DNA of 64,000 nt, taken from NCBI GenBank assembly GCA_008921705.1, contig VFFE01007836.1, positions 3,182,360 through 3,246,359 on the forward strand, given 5' to 3'. A model generated the notes under the pieces. The model was not told the origin of the DNA. It saw only the letters and a program-made list of their open reading frames with translations, and did no database searches. Made by a program: the position numbers and the translations under genes. This document shows, one piece after another, positions 13,001 through 26,920 of this stretch; positions within the stretch are counted from its first letter, which is position 1, and every line of letters starts with the position of its first letter. The stretch is from Burhinus oedicnemus (Eukaryota; Chordata; Aves; Charadriiformes; Burhinidae).

Positions 13001-16000
13001 TGAATTGATTTTAACCATTAGTTTTAAATTAGAGATGCAATCTTTATATGATATATTTCATCTTAAACATTTGTCCAGGATACGGGACCAACAAATATTC
13101 ATAACTATATCTGACTACACTTTTTTGTGCTAACCACTGATTCTGTGATAACAGTGCTCCTTTCCACAGAAATAAAAAGCTTCTGTCTTGAACAATTTTT
13201 CATTTTAAAGTCTGTGTTACCTTAAATCAGGTACTAAACGACTAGTGTCTGATTTTCCCATAGTAATAATAAAACAGCCTTCCCCAGTGGCTTCCTCCTC
13301 CTCAGATCTCATAGATTTATGGCCAATTCTGGAGCACAGGTTTCTGTCATGTCTATTACTTATTTTATTTCTTTTATATTATTGTTACTGTTGTGATAGA
13401 GCATGGAGTATCTTCTTGTGAACCCTATGGGTACTGGTTAAAAAAAGAAAAGGCTGTCCTTTCCTTAGCAAGTTTAAAATTACTCCATCTGAAGACAGAA
13501 ACTGTGTGAGGGAAACTAAAACCATTGCAAGAAATAACAACATAATAGTGAAATGATTATGCTTCCCATCAGAGAGGTAGTCCAAAATGTGAAAATGTCA
13601 TCAAGTACCTTGGGAAAGACATTTTTTGAAATTACAGCCAGATCTACACTTCAGCCAACAGAACTAGCAAAATGAGATGTACTCTGACTCTTTGTACAGA
13701 GAAAAACGGAGGTCTCTTAAATATCTTGCAGTCTGAGGGGGAAACTATGGAACTGCAATTTTGTGATTGAATTAAACTGTTCCATTTCCTAATTTTATTA
13801 CAGGCTTTGTCAGAGGAATGGCTAAGTGTCTGCTTATTAGTCCTGATCTCAATCTTTATCTCAGGAGACTTTTATCATAATGAGTGTTAATTCTATGAAA
13901 TTAATTGAGAGGTTGTTATTTTCATCTCTAAATGGTGTGTATTTTTGATTGACTGGTCAATGACAAGTCTCTTCTCATTTTCTGCTATAATAAGACTATG
14001 AAAAGGAAAAGAAGTGGAATAGTTGGCCAATTAAGTTATACAATAATGACAAGGTCAGGCCAAAGAGAGTACATTGTGGTAGTTTACAAATTACTAAGAC
14101 ATTTGGGTTTTTCATGTTCCTGACAGAAATTGTAATGAAAATAGAAAGTGACACATGAATCCATTAATGTGACAGCACAATAAAAAGGAGGAGAAATAAT
14201 TTTAAGCATACAAGTATACATCAAAATAATTTGAAGGGATCAGAGACAAACCCACAAGAGAATTCTGGCTCTTTCCAAAATAAGATGATACACCACAGAA
14301 AATATACATTCCCCATTTCCTCCTAAATCCATGTCTTTCACAGTTAGTTTTCTGTATTTCAGAAAAGTTTTTCCTTGCTTTATCTCTTCGATCTGCCCTA
14401 TCTCTGAGCAGGAGCTTTGAGTCATGTAAAGATGGTTCTATTCATTGAAATCTTGTGATGTTGGTTCCTCCTGCTGTAATGAATTTGTGTTGCTTTGCCA
14501 AGGAAAGAGCAGCTCTCATCATCAAAAATGTGTGAAGCTGTGCCAGTAAAAAGTGACATGTTTATAAATAAGGAACAATGTAGTCATATTGAACCTATGC
14601 CTGCAAACATCCTGCATATTGCATCATTCTGGTTGAAGTGCTTTACCCAATAGTCTTATGGGACTCATTTGTTGAAAAAGAAAGAACAGGGCTCCTGTCT
14701 TAAAGTTTACCAGAAATAAAAAAGCTTGGAGGAGCAGATTTTTACCACTAGCTCTTTCCGATGTTTCCTGTGGCCAAGGTACAATCACGCCTTGTGTTAA
14801 ACAACTATCGTGGAGGATTTGTTCTATTTTACCTTTATAAAATAAGAAAAAAATATTACTTCATCTGAACATGATATCAAATTATGTATATGACCTCTTC
14901 AGACATCTGGGATACTCTAGGTTTTCTGACAATAGAATTAGTATCGTCCATTAAATATCTTGTACTGTACCGGCATAGAGATCTCATGTGAACGGATGAC
15001 AGTGATCTGGCTGTAATGTATTAAATGCATGGTCAAAGAAGGAAAAAAGTGGGCTTCGTGCTGACTTTCCCTGAGATCCTTGCTTCAAATGAAGATGATC
15101 CCTAAAACACCTAGGGAAGTTAAGGGATCTTTTAAAGTACGCTGCATGGGAGAGATCCTTCCAAGCCTGCTGTGCTTTACCGGCGCAGTTCACTCTGCAC
15201 CTACCCAAAGCCTTTCTTTCGGGCCCACCCTGCAATGTTCCCTATGACTGTGGGCGGCATAGCGCTGTCTACATCAAAGAAATCTCCAGCTGTCCTGTTA
15301 AAATAGCTCTTCATTCTCTTGGCACTGATGGCACAGTACAAAGGAAGCAGCCAGGGTCAAACTTCAGTACTGCATTGAAGAATATTCTCACGCTAATGCT
15401 CGGTTTACGCAAGTACAGAAGCCTTATCTGAGGACCTTAGATTATTTTGCAAAAACAGAGCAAAACAAACTGTTTTATTTGCAGATCTTGACTCCATCTA
15501 ATGCAACTAGGTGCTGCCCAAGGTCAAGTTCCCAAAGAAGGGATCTCTTATGTCTGTTCTTGCCCAGGAATCTGTGTGGTCTTGCCCCACAGCATGGCCA
15601 CTGCACCAACAATCAGTTGTTTTCTGAATACTCTGGACCAATATAATCACTTTCCCTGCCCCAATGCTCTCCTTTGATGCCTTATGTAAATGTGATAAAT
15701 CAGCCTTGCTGCTACTGTTGCAGTGTTTTAAAATAATAGGATACACAGCTTTCTGCAAGCTGAGTCTGTAACACGTTCCATAGAAGCTGACACATTAGGG
15801 TGTCAGGTTTCAGACTGTTCAGTTATCCCCTGTTCTTGTGATAGCAAATTTTGTGGGATTTTGACACCTTGTCTTTCAGTCTCTCTCTCTCACTCTCATC
15901 CTTTCTTGCCTCTTGGGAACGAAGAAGAAACTTTCCATCCTATGTCTCTGAGCAGATCACAGCAGATCTCTGAGTGGTTCCCTCAAGACACCTTATGAGT

Positions 16001-16351
16001 TCTCTGGCAAAGGAAGAATGAATTAATATGGATTTTTTTCCTGGTTTATTATTTAAAAGGCAATAAATCTATTTACGTGTCATCAGCAAAATTGATCGTC
16101 TTCATCCAGATATTGTGTGTGTTTTCACTGAACACAGTTGGTATCCCCAAATCTTTTAGGAAATGTTGTTATTTTTAGGAAAAGGATATTCATGTGCTGT
16201 CTTTGTCTCTCATTATGAATTTGAGAACCTGATCAGGGTCAAGATCATCAAGCATCAGAAAAGTTTACAGCTGCAATAAATCTAATTTTTTTCACCTAGG
16301 AAATTTCCAAGATGTTTTAAAAAATGCATAGTAAGCACTGGCCTCCAGATT

Positions 16352-16795
16352 ACAGAATAGTTGAGGTGGGCAGGGACCTCTGGAGATGATCCAGTGCAAC
16401 CTCCTGCTCAAAGCAGGGTCAGGTAAAGCAAGTTGCTCAGGGCATGGTCCATTGTATTTTGAATATCTGCAAGGATAGAGACTACTAACCCTCTCTGAGC
16501 AACCCGTTCCTGCATTTGATCACTTGCACAGGAAAAAAAAGGGGGATTTTCTTATGTTTGAATGGAATTTCCAGTATTTCAGTTCACACCCATCACCTCT
16601 TGTCCTGTCACTTGGCACCACTGAGGAGAGTCTGGCTCCATCATCTTTACTGCCTGCCATCAGGTATTTATAAATGTTGGTTAGATCCCCCTGAGCCATC
16701 TCTCCTCCAGGCTGAACAGTCCCAGCTCTCAGTGTCTCTTCATATAGCAGACGCCCCAGTCCATCAATCATCATCTTGGTTCTTTGCTGATATTT
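16352..16795 (-). mobile_element. CR1 LINE 3' fragment
   Basis: Read on the minus strand, this gives the C-terminal end of the CR1 ORF2 protein: segments such as NIYKYLMAGSKDDGARL and SVVPSDRTRGDGCELKYW are clear. These are followed by the CR1 3' region (plus-strand text such as GGGACCTCTGGAGATGATCC). The frame breaks around 16540, where an A-run and G-run disturb it. The octamer tail at the 3' end (plus-strand left edge) is lost or eroded to CAGAATAGTTGAGG. The reverse-transcriptase catalytic motifs lie upstream and are absent. This copy is more decayed than the one near 49 kb. Confidence 0.88.
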
Positions 16796-19700
16796 ATGAA
16801 TGTTAGGGATCTATGTGTTATGAAATTAGAGACCAGTTAAGACCACATCCCAGGCAAGTTTATGTCTTTGTCTGGAGAGAACGGGACATCCCCGGAGCTT
16901 TTTAGATTGCAGAGGATGGAATTCTTACGTTGGAATGGGGAAGATTTGTCTGTTAACAATTTCCATGTAAATGCTGTTCTGAGAAAACCATGATCTCTGA
17001 TAAATGAATTCACCCGTGCCTCCTCCAGAGTAAAGAGGCACAGATTAGGTAATACTTTTACCAATAACTTATTTGATTATATCTGAGATTCAAGAAAGTA
17101 CTTTTCCCTCCACACAGTAGAAGAATAAGAGATGGATCACAAAGTCAGCTTGCAGGGGTAAAATATGCTTCAGCTGACAAAAGAGTTGGTTTGCAGTGTT
17201 CCTATCTAAGTCATAGACTGATGGCAATAATGATCTGTCACAACATATATCTTCAGAGTAATTTACGTCTATACTTATCCAGATGTCAGGAACCTAAAGC
17301 AATAAGAGAAGGTATGAGCTGAACAGTAGACAGCAGAATCATTTACACAACCCAAGCTTTCTGACCCTTAGTCTTCCTGCTGAACACTGTCCTCTTGTAG
17401 GCATTCTTTGAATTATTTTTTCATAAATAATGTTAGTTAGATGCTTACTGAATACTCAATTGTGTTTTCACAGCTACTGGACTGCAGTAAAGAATATTCT
17501 TTCTCCCAGGCAAGGCTGATAAAAAATGCAAAAAGGCAGCGCATCTCAATTCTCTGTCACTGCTGGCTTCTTGAGCGTGAGGTGACACACACTATGGACT
17601 TTGAAGATACAATGATTGAATCTGTGCAGAGTGGAGGGAAAAGATGTTGGAATTCTATAACCTAACATTGTCCTTAGGGGTGACTAATATAGGGCATTAA
17701 AATTCACCATGAGTGAGAACTCACGGTTAAATGTGTTAAAGTTGTTTTTTCTCTAAAATGTGTTTTATAGAATTTTTTTTATAAATAATAACAAAGTAGG
17801 GCATAAAACAATGTTGCAAGCCAGTGTCACTGTACAGTGTGAAGTATAATTGATGCACTGTGACAGAGAAGGCAAAAAGTATGCCCAAGGATAAATTCCT
17901 CACTAAATTGACTAATAGGACAGCAAAAGCCATGGAAAAAGCTGGAAACACTGCTTATGATAGATATTTTATTTATATTCAAATATGCTGCCACTTTTGT
18001 ACTCTCACTAAGCCTAACACCCACAATATTTGCAAAAACATCTGTTTCTCCCATCCTTCAGCTCAGTATTCTTCATTGCTATTTTCTTGTCCCCCATACA
18101 ATCAGTAATTTTAATTATTTCCATTATTGTGTACTCAGCTAAGAGTTTAGTTTTAGTAGATTAGACTGAATCCAGTTTGCTTTCATTATTTTCTATTTGT
18201 TCCACTTACTGCAAATTGTTCTCTTTGGTTGTTATTATTTTCCATTATGCTGTTTGAATTCTATGAATACTTTCTTGGAATACGCAGCAATGCCCATATT
18301 TAAACTAAGTCTGTTTTCACTAGTTATTCTATGCCTTTAGTTTTCACTGCAAAAAACACAGCCCAAATGACAACATGGTTTAATTCCTCTATTCTGAAAA
18401 CTAATACCCAGTAACCATTTTCCTTAAGCATCACTGAGGGGGAGGGAGTTGCCTACCTTCCTCACGCAACTATTCCACCATTATTTTCTTCTCCTCTGCT
18501 ACAATATGATTGCTTTAATATTGGAGGTCATGCCTTCTCTTTTAACCTACTCATGCAAAGTTTATGTATGCGTTGCCTACCTCTTGCTTACAATGTGGCG
18601 CGAGCCTGAAGAAATTCAGCTGATTCCCATAGCAGAGAAATGCAGATGCGGGGCTCAGCCATAAACCCTGCTCCAAAAGGCAATAGAAGACCCTCAAGCA
18701 AAGCAATATCCCTTCTGAGGGATTCTGAGCACAGCACGAGTCATCTCAGGTAGATAAACAATGAATGTAACCATTAAAAAATTATCTTCTGTGTGACAGT
18801 CAACAACACATGAATGGAAATTCAGTGTAATAACAATGTAAGAGAGCAGATTCAAGAGCAGAGAGGAATTTCCGTGCAGATACTGCTGATGTTTTGATGC
18901 GAGGTAATTTCAAGCAACAAGTACTGGGTGTGCCAGTAACGATTCAGCTTGGTCCTGTTCCTATCATGCTGCAAAATGAGGTCATTGGAAGCAAGGAACA
19001 GATAAATGACAAAACTTCTCTGCAAATAGCAGTGAGTCTTGATTACACTTTCCGCTCAAGGCACACTCAAACTTGTGAACGTGCCGAGTCCTCGAAGGCA
19101 GCTTGGCTGCCACGGACACACGCAGAACGGCTCACTAGCTGCTGTGGGGTGCGCAGGGGAAAGCACACCAAATTCCACACGTCAGCATTTTGTTAACGCA
19201 TACGTAGAGTAAACATACACATTTTTATACCTGTTTGAGATATCTTAGCATTACACTGATATTCGGTAATTAATGTTAAGAAGAATCTCTAAAATTTGGA
19301 AATAGTGTTCTTTTTCAAATATTATACTTTGCTTGCTCAAAAGCACAAAACTGCCATTTTTCCTGATCCTGTTCTTCCACCTTGAAGGTCTGCTGTTACT
19401 GTTACATTATCTTTTTAATCATCTGCATCTATTGCCTTTAAAAGCTGAGCTTGTAAAACACTGGTCTTTAAGTGTACAATACCTAACATCGAAATTCATA
19501 GTAATTGCAACAGAACAATAACATAATCATAACATAGCAAGAACTGGCAAATTTGCATTAATCAGATCAGGTCACTGCTGTATAGCTGTAAGCAAAACTG
19601 TCTCACAAACTCGCATCACTTCTCCCAGGAATTACTACTTTGCTGGCAGCAGCTTGCACGCAGGAATAACCGATCAGTACGCGTTTGTTTTAGCCAGGCG

Positions 19701-20788
19701 TGCCGTCGCGCTGCGATGAAGTGTGCTGCTAGAGAGAAGTAGGTGGGTCAGCGCCGTCTGAAGGACCAGGCATAAACATTAACCTGCAAATTTCCTAAGT
19801 GAGTCAAAACAGGTTGTGATGGGCTAATTTACAAATGTGAGTTTCTGACAAGACGTTCAATTTATGTCCTGTAAACTGTGCCACTTGGCGAGAAGAGAAA
19901 CAGATGAGAAAGGGCAGGAGGGAGTGTTTAAGTTTCCATGTCTCTTTAAAGGGGAGGAAAGGGCAATTTAACTTTGAGAGTGCGCTAAGAGGGTTAATTC
20001 AGGAGAAGTTCTACAATTTATTCTCGTTCTCCGTAATGTTGGACCTTAGGGCTTAATGTAATGGAATGTGATTTAGAGTTCTGAATGTGCTAATTTTGTA
20101 ATTCAGGTGTCCTGTGGAGAGGCTGTGTTCATGCCAGCTGTCTGGGGAATTAAATGCAGCTGATTTGTGTTGGGGAAAATGTGTGGTTTGCTTCAGGCCA
20201 AAATTGTTGTAAAATTTAAACCAATGTATTTTTCTCTCTCCTTAATTTAAAGTATGGGATACAGGTGGGCCTGAGGGGAATTACCAAGGGCTCCCACATA
20301 CTTCCTGGTGTTTAGTATAGAAAATTCTCGTATTGTTCAATTATAGCACTTGATAACCAGCGTAAACCAGTTTTATTTATAACACTGCTCTTCTATTTTC
20401 CTTTGCTTTTGCCCTGCTTTGGGTGTTCCATCTTCATCAAAGACTAATTACAATAGGATTTTGAGTATCGTGCTCTCTGCAAGCAGGAGATGTCGATCCA
20501 ATTTCTTCAGAAGAAACTCTTGTGTTAAGTACCAATTTGATTTTCTTCCATGAGAGAGATCTGGGATGGGAAAATGGTTTCCATAAAATTCTGGAGTCAA
20601 ACTGAAGGTTTGTTGATACTGCTGTGAAATTGTGAGCTAAGAGTGCTCGCCTACCATAAGGGGTGTGCTTGAGTGTTAGCTCAACAAAGCAAAGCCGAGT
20701 TTGCCAGGTGAATAACACAGCACTGAATCATTTATTTATTTCAAAACGTATCCTTCGGATATTACGAAATGTGGTTCTGAGAAATAAA

Positions 20789-20876
20789 GGACCATGTCTT
20801 TGGCTTATGTAAATCAGAGTTGCTCCATTTGCTTCAGCGGAACTGTGCTGATTTATGCCAGCTAAAGAGCTGGACC
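20789..20876. mobile_element. Short palindromic MITE-like element, 88 bp
   Basis: The two ends form inverted arms of 29 bases (20789-20817 against 20848-20876) that match at about 22 positions. The core is CTCCATTTGCTTC. The text (TGTAAATCAG...CTGATTTATGCCAGCT...CTGGACC) resembles a common amniote palindromic repeat that reads CTCCATTGACTTCAATGGAG at its centre and GATTTACACCAGCTGAGGATCTGG at the ends. It codes for nothing. The likeness is from memory; the arms are seen directly. Confidence 0.6.
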
Positions 20877-22004
20877 ACTGTTCCTTAGGCTATAAAAATG
20901 CTTGTTGCTTTACAAATTACTCTGCATCTAAATGGCATTATCACACCATAACACCTGACCTGAGAGGTGAAATCAGTTACTTTTATTGAAATCAAAACAA
21001 TTATATTTCTATCTTTACTGGTTTCCTTCAGCTGCCTTGGGAAAACATTTTAAGAAAGCAGGAAGGTGAAGTTGTCTTTTTATACATTCTTGCAAGAGTA
21101 CTGCCTTTTTGAAATACAGCGAAGACCTCTTAAATAGAAATGCTGGTGAATAACAAATTAAAGGTGCCTGGTTTGTTTTTTCCTCCACCTCCATGTTAGT
21201 CCCTTTACCATGTCTGTTTGGAGATAAGTGTAGGTAAATTACTTCAGGTCTCTTAATATTAAAAACAAAATACTGGGAGGACAGAAAACTCACAGATGCT
21301 TACAGGAAAGCACAGTGAATAAAAGGATTTACCCAAACCAGCTTAGGGAGGCGTGCCAACTCAGCCATTCAACACCATACCTACGTCCTTCAGACACAAC
21401 ATTTGATGATCCATGTGCTTTTGGGTAGCAATATTCTGTATTTGTTGGTTTTGCTAGAGGGGAGATGGAGTTTGGAGAAAACCCAAAGGAAGCACTATGC
21501 GGAAGTGATGGATGTGCTTCGAAGCAACATTAAAATAAATTTCTGCTATACACAGAATAGATGCAAGCTCATTTTATTTTGTTCTGTTTAAGCATGGCTT
21601 AAAATATTTTCTTCACAAAATTATTTTGAGAATGTCAGTATGTATGTGGTGTGAGAATGTGGGTACATATTAATATTCCACTAATATCTGATAAATAATA
21701 TTTCTTTTTCAAAAGGGCAATGCCTGACACCATGATACAAACACCTTGTTTCGGAGTGGATAAAATAGAAGATGAAAGTTGCCCTTAATGGAAATCAAAA
21801 CTGTTTAAAATTGCAAAACGATCACTCTGACTTGACCATACTTCAAAGTTTTGCATGTCGATAAATTTAGTTCCTGCCTTTATTTTTATTCAAAGTTCAA
21901 GAAGCTTGTGATACTTCACCCACTTCCTTCTATATTGCCCAAGACTGTTGAACTTAGTATCGGTTTAGAGTAATCTGAATGTAATCCTCTTGTTGCTGCT
22001 TCCT

Positions 22005-22036
22005 AGTTAAATTATCCAGTTAAATTATCCAGTTAA
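22005..22036. repeat. 13-bp tandem repeat, about 2.5 copies
   Basis: The unit AGTTAAATTATCC occurs twice exactly and then as the partial AGTTAA. Confidence 0.9.
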
Positions 22037-25000
22037 CAGATAAAGCAGGTAACTGGTGCAAGCCTTTCTCAGTCTTATGGGCACTTCTTTCACGACCTGG
22101 AGCTGCACACCTTTTTGGCTTATACTTTTTTTCTTCCAGAGTTGCAGATTCAACTCAAATATTTGTCAAGCTCATTTTCTGTGTTCAGAGAAGAGGAGAG
22201 TTCTAAACAAGCTGTATCATTTCACTTTGACTTTTAAAATAAAATATGTCAGTGTTCTGTAGGGAAACAAAATGCTATGTTCACTCTCTAGTGATTTATT
22301 TGATTTTTTTGCTCATAAATATATGGGTTTGGCCAATAAAATAAGAATTTCTGATTACTCTTTTTTAATCAATAACAAAAAGCAATTATTTCCAAAGCTT
22401 TACCATAAACATAACCAAATTTTCTTCATATGTCACATTTGTAATGAACACCTTTCCCTGTTTCTCAATTGTCATTGAAACCGTTTCCCAGAAGTGAGAA
22501 GACTATCAATCAACCGCTACTGGATAAGAGCTTATCTACATGATTAGCAGAAAATTAATCTGAATTAGCCATTAAAATAGTGGAGATGATCATTTTAAGA
22601 ACTTATTGTGGACACGTATTTAAAATTAAATGGGTGTTAATTTGATTTGATTTCCTTCACAAGATGATAACACTTTGTTACGCCACTTTCTACTGTAATA
22701 CTATTAGACCTTCTAAATGGGCAAAGAAATATGCTGTAGGAAGTGGTACTGATTATTCAATGAGCATCATTTCAGTATTTGGTTATCATTAAACTAAAGA
22801 TAAAGTATTCGGGGTAATAAGCTATTGAATGTGAAACTTAATGCAAAATGTGAAATTGAGGTCTTGACCACTTTGCATGAAAGTAACTACGTCCAGACTA
22901 TATCTCTTATCTGCTATTGCTGTCCACTGGAGAATAATCTTCCCACCTGATTACATTTTAGTGGGTTGTTTCTGACTTTCACACCAGGGACAGTTTTATT
23001 TCAGTTTGTAATTATCGATTTTTCATTTGTTTGAATAAGTGAAGTAATGTTTGTAAGTCATTCTAGTGTCTTCAGAAGAAAGTAGCAACAGAAGTACAAA
23101 CTCTTATTTATCTTCTTCCAAGATGGACACTGGGTGTCATGACAAACAATCCGGTAAAAGAAAAGATGGCCTGTTTTTGACATGTGAGTTCATCAGAATA
23201 TAATTGTGTTAGATGTTTCATCTGCAAATCAGATCATAAAATCATAAACTTAATCCAAGGCTTTTTATAAGAGCTAACATATTTTGCCTTGAGTCAGAAA
23301 TTTGCTGTTGCTATCATTGGTTATGCCCAAGGATTATTAATATTTGGCATCAAGTTCGATTTTATTCAGTGACTGTAACAGAGATCAACCTTGTTTGATC
23401 CCTTGCTTTTTCTTCGGGGAAATTAATTCCAAATGATGCAGCTGGATTGAAGAACTGAGAATTTAAATTTATCTTCTCTGCCGGGTGAAGGAGGATGCAT
23501 ATTTATAAGACGAATAACAAACTCTCTACATTCTGGCTTCCCATGTTTTATTACTTGCTACCAGTAGCAAAACTTCATGCTCTCAGCAACAGCATTTCTA
23601 GGGTTTTTTTGAGGTTTTTTAAACTCTCATATCCAAGAGTTAATACTCCAGTCACAGAATTTGATAAAGGAATATCCTCCTGCTTTTATAAATTAATTTA
23701 ATCGTTATTTTGAATTGTGTCATAAATGGGTGAAAAAGAAATGTGTCTTCTATTGTCCGTTATTTCTATTTGTTCTTCCTGGCTTGTTGAAAGAGGGTCC
23801 AGGCTCTTCAAATGTACTTCATGTACTGTTTCTTTGCTTTGTCCATATGTCAGATCCTGATACAGAGCTCCTTTGTAAATCTCTGTGAAAGCTACTAATG
23901 AAAAAAGATAACAATGAAAATTAGTTGGCAATATTAATATCATCTCATTTGGCCTGAAATATCAAGGCTAATTTGTTCAAGGCTTTGTATGACCTCCCCC
24001 ACCAGAGAACTTTTTCTTGTGAGCTGTATCAATTTCTTTGTGTTAGCCTGATAGGTTCTTCCACTCATTGCCGCCTTCAACCCCAGAGAGCCACCACCTT
24101 TGCTTGCCTGTTAGATTGAGCAATATCGAGCAGTGTATATTCTCACCCTCCTATGTCAAGATAAGTAGCTGCCTTACTTGCTTTTTTGCTTCTCTTTCAT
24201 AAACATTTTTTCATTCATTCCCTAGTCCCTGGTTAGGCATACAATAAGCATCACTCTCTTGCCTTTATGTCAGCTCTCCTACAAACACAGCTTCTGGAAA
24301 TGTCCTGGAAATGTGCCTAGCAAGGGGAAATCAGGAAACAACTGTGCTGCCACTCAGGTGGGAACATAGAAAGAACTCAGAAAATCTCTTCCTTCTGGTC
24401 TGTATAGACTTGTATTTTCTTTTCCACAGTGACTCCCATGTTCAAAGTGGGACAGATAGATAGGATAGTAGATAGATACCTCTATAGCCATAGAGGTATA
24501 TAGCAGAAAGCAAAGTTTCCCAAGCACAACAGGACAGGGGTGCCTTGAGCATCTCCTGGGCGCGACGGTTCTGCACAGGTCCCCTAGCCATGGGTGATGA
24601 AAAGTGTAACTGGCAGACAGAGAGCATAATTCGTACAAGAGATTTTATCCACCTGGAAACAGAAAAAAGAAAGCCATTGCCCTGGTGTGTGCTAGACATC
24701 GGTGAAGGGATTGTGTTTACCACCAGCTCCCTTAGCACATTGCCTTTGCTTTCATCCTAAATTCAGCAAATGCAACATTTTGTCCTGTCCTGACTCACCA
24801 CAATTAGCTGGGCCAGCGATCGATACCAGTAATGAATTTAGGGACAAAGTTGTTACTATTGATTAGAATACTTTCTGCCACCTTCCCTCTCTTGGCAGCA
24901 TCATGGGGAGAAATATATGGTTATTTCGAGGCCTTTTGACACTGGGCTTCTACAAAACATTCAGGCATTCCGGGCAACTGACCCCAATCGTCCTTTTTTC

Positions 25001-25371
25001 TGCTTACAGGGCCTGTTTTGGTCAGAACAACAAAACATTTAAAAAATCTATAAAATTGATAGGACATTAAAATGACATGTTTCCAGGGTGTCTTTTTATT
25101 ACTGTGCTGTGTCGGCCATGGCCATGCCCACCGTGTTATAGAACTGTTCAAGAGATCTGCCCAGATGATGATGATGCTTTTTCAAAAAGCACTTTGGATT
25201 TAGAATAATAACCACAATCTGCTACAAGACAAATGTTGATGAAAAGAGGATGCCAGCAACAAAAAATGTGACAGAGCTGGAATTTCTAACAGCAAAGCTG
25301 TGTGCAGCAGTGTTATTCACACTCCGAAATGCAATCTTCCTCGGATCGCACTGCCTTCTGATATGCAATAT

Positions 25372-25443
25372 GGGCCTGATCCAAAGCCTAGTTAAGTCGG
25401 TGGACTGATTCCCAATGACTTTAATGGGCTTTGGATTACGCCC
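25372..25443. mobile_element. Short palindromic MITE-like element, 72 bp
   Basis: The left end GGGCCTGATCCAAAGCC and the complement of the right end agree at 15 of 17 positions, and the centre reads CCAATGACTTTAATGGG. The GGGCC..GATCC ends and ATTGACTTCAATGG-type centre are typical of a palindromic nonautonomous repeat of birds, crocodiles and turtles. The flanks TGCAATAT (25364-25371) and TAATTGCA (25444-25451) extend the inverted arms rather than forming a direct duplication, so the true ends may lie slightly further out. Confidence 0.6.
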
Positions 25444-26619
25444 TAATTGCACTGATGTTCCCTCTACTAAAACTCTTAGTTATAATGAAGCTCAACAATG
25501 CTCTGTTTGTTTTTCCCTCGTTTCCAGGTGTTAATATTTTCTCTCTCTCCATCTAAGTGAAGCCACGATTATCAGGGAGGAGAGGAAAAAGCCCAAACCT
25601 TTCACCAACTGCAATGATCTGCTGCACATAGATCACTAATGCACAGTGCTGAGTCACAGCGAGCAAGATGATGATCATCATGTAAAGGCGGTTAATAAAA
25701 GCAAAAGCGCAGTGGCATTTCAAGCCTGATTTGGCAATAAATGACTCCATGCATGAATGGCCCACTCTAGCGAGAGAACCAAAAGTACCTATGAAATAGG
25801 AAACTATGGAATATCAAATGGGACCAGAGTTCAGCAGGAGGAAAAGTCTTAAAAGAATGCATGAGGGAATTTCTCTTTTGCTGTAAAAACATAAAGAAAA
25901 CAACTCATAGGTCATAGGGACATTGACAGTTTCTAGAACTTTTCTCTAAAAAGTATAAACAGCAAAATACCTGCCCAGGTATGCCTCTCTTGAGCATGCG
26001 TTGCAAATGCTGGTGTAAATTGCCCTTCCCATCTCTGGTGGGTAGCTCCCACGAAGACATGACTGTCCTTTCACTATAATCAAAAGGTAGCTACAGTGTC
26101 CTGTGCCTGCTCCCATGATGTAAAGGATTTCTGACAAAATACCAACATTTATATCACTACATTTTCATCTCATCTGACAACTTCATCTTCCACAACAAAT
26201 CATCTTCCCACTAGTCCCTGGCTGCCTTGGCCTCTTTAGTAAGATGGGATAGTCCTGTGACAGCTACTTGCTAACTAAATGTATTGACAGAAGCTGCCTC
26301 TAAATGAATTAACTGCTTAAGCAAATTAAAAGGATGGAAAATAGGGAGTCAGCTCTGAGGGAGGGGTGGATGGACAGTCAGGGACACACACACTGCTGAT
26401 GACAACATTCCCTTTCTCTCCCTACAGTATTCTCCTTTTTAAACAGAGAATATAAAGGATCTTAAGTTTTGTTCATTCAATAAACACTGGTCCAGATGAA
26501 GTAAAGTGATGGATCCCAGTGAAAGTGAATGGACCGTAGTAGTTAGTTTATGTTCTGACTATAACTGAGTATGCCATCAATTAAACAGCAAACTAAAAAT
26601 TACAGAGAAAGTATAGATC

Positions 26620-26920
26620 CAGGAATACTGAAAACTGAAAAATATTCATTTTATTTGTTTTAAGATAAGCAAGAAATTTATTTTCTTTCACCCCAAGCAA
26701 AATATTCTGCCTCCCTTCCAGTTTATTTAAACCGTTTTCATTTGAGTCTGTTTCAAATGAAAGATTAATTTCAAAATAAAAATTCAGAAAAGTTCACTTA
26801 GAAAAATGTCAAAGTGAAAGCTTTTGGCATTTCCAAAATGCAACATTTCAGTTTCAAAAGATGTCAAAACAAAATGTTTCATTTTTCAGCTGAAACTCTT
26901 TGCGTAAGTCAGCCTGAATT
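26620..26920. repeat. Possible palindromic AT-rich repeat (CATTTTGAAATG type)
   Basis: The sequence is packed with short inverted motifs such as CAAAATGCAACATTTCAGTTTC, GATGTCAAAACAAAATG and TTTCATTTTTCAGCTGAAA. This style resembles a palindromic amniote repeat with GTTTTGACATTTTG cores. A similar texture appears at 45540-45870. No clear ends are visible. Confidence 0.3.

Larger units (their letters stand above)
1..16351. other. Intergenic DNA without a recognised gene
   Basis: Apart from the simple repeats and the weak MITE-like relic listed separately, this is AT-rich DNA with scattered short frames. The longest (166 codons at 4279-4779 on plus, 141 at 862-1287 on minus) show no known domain, no splice context and a composition like their surroundings, so they are taken as chance. 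A stretch at about 7550-8450 is somewhat richer in G and C, with a few CpGs, but I recognise nothing in it. Confidence 0.6.
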
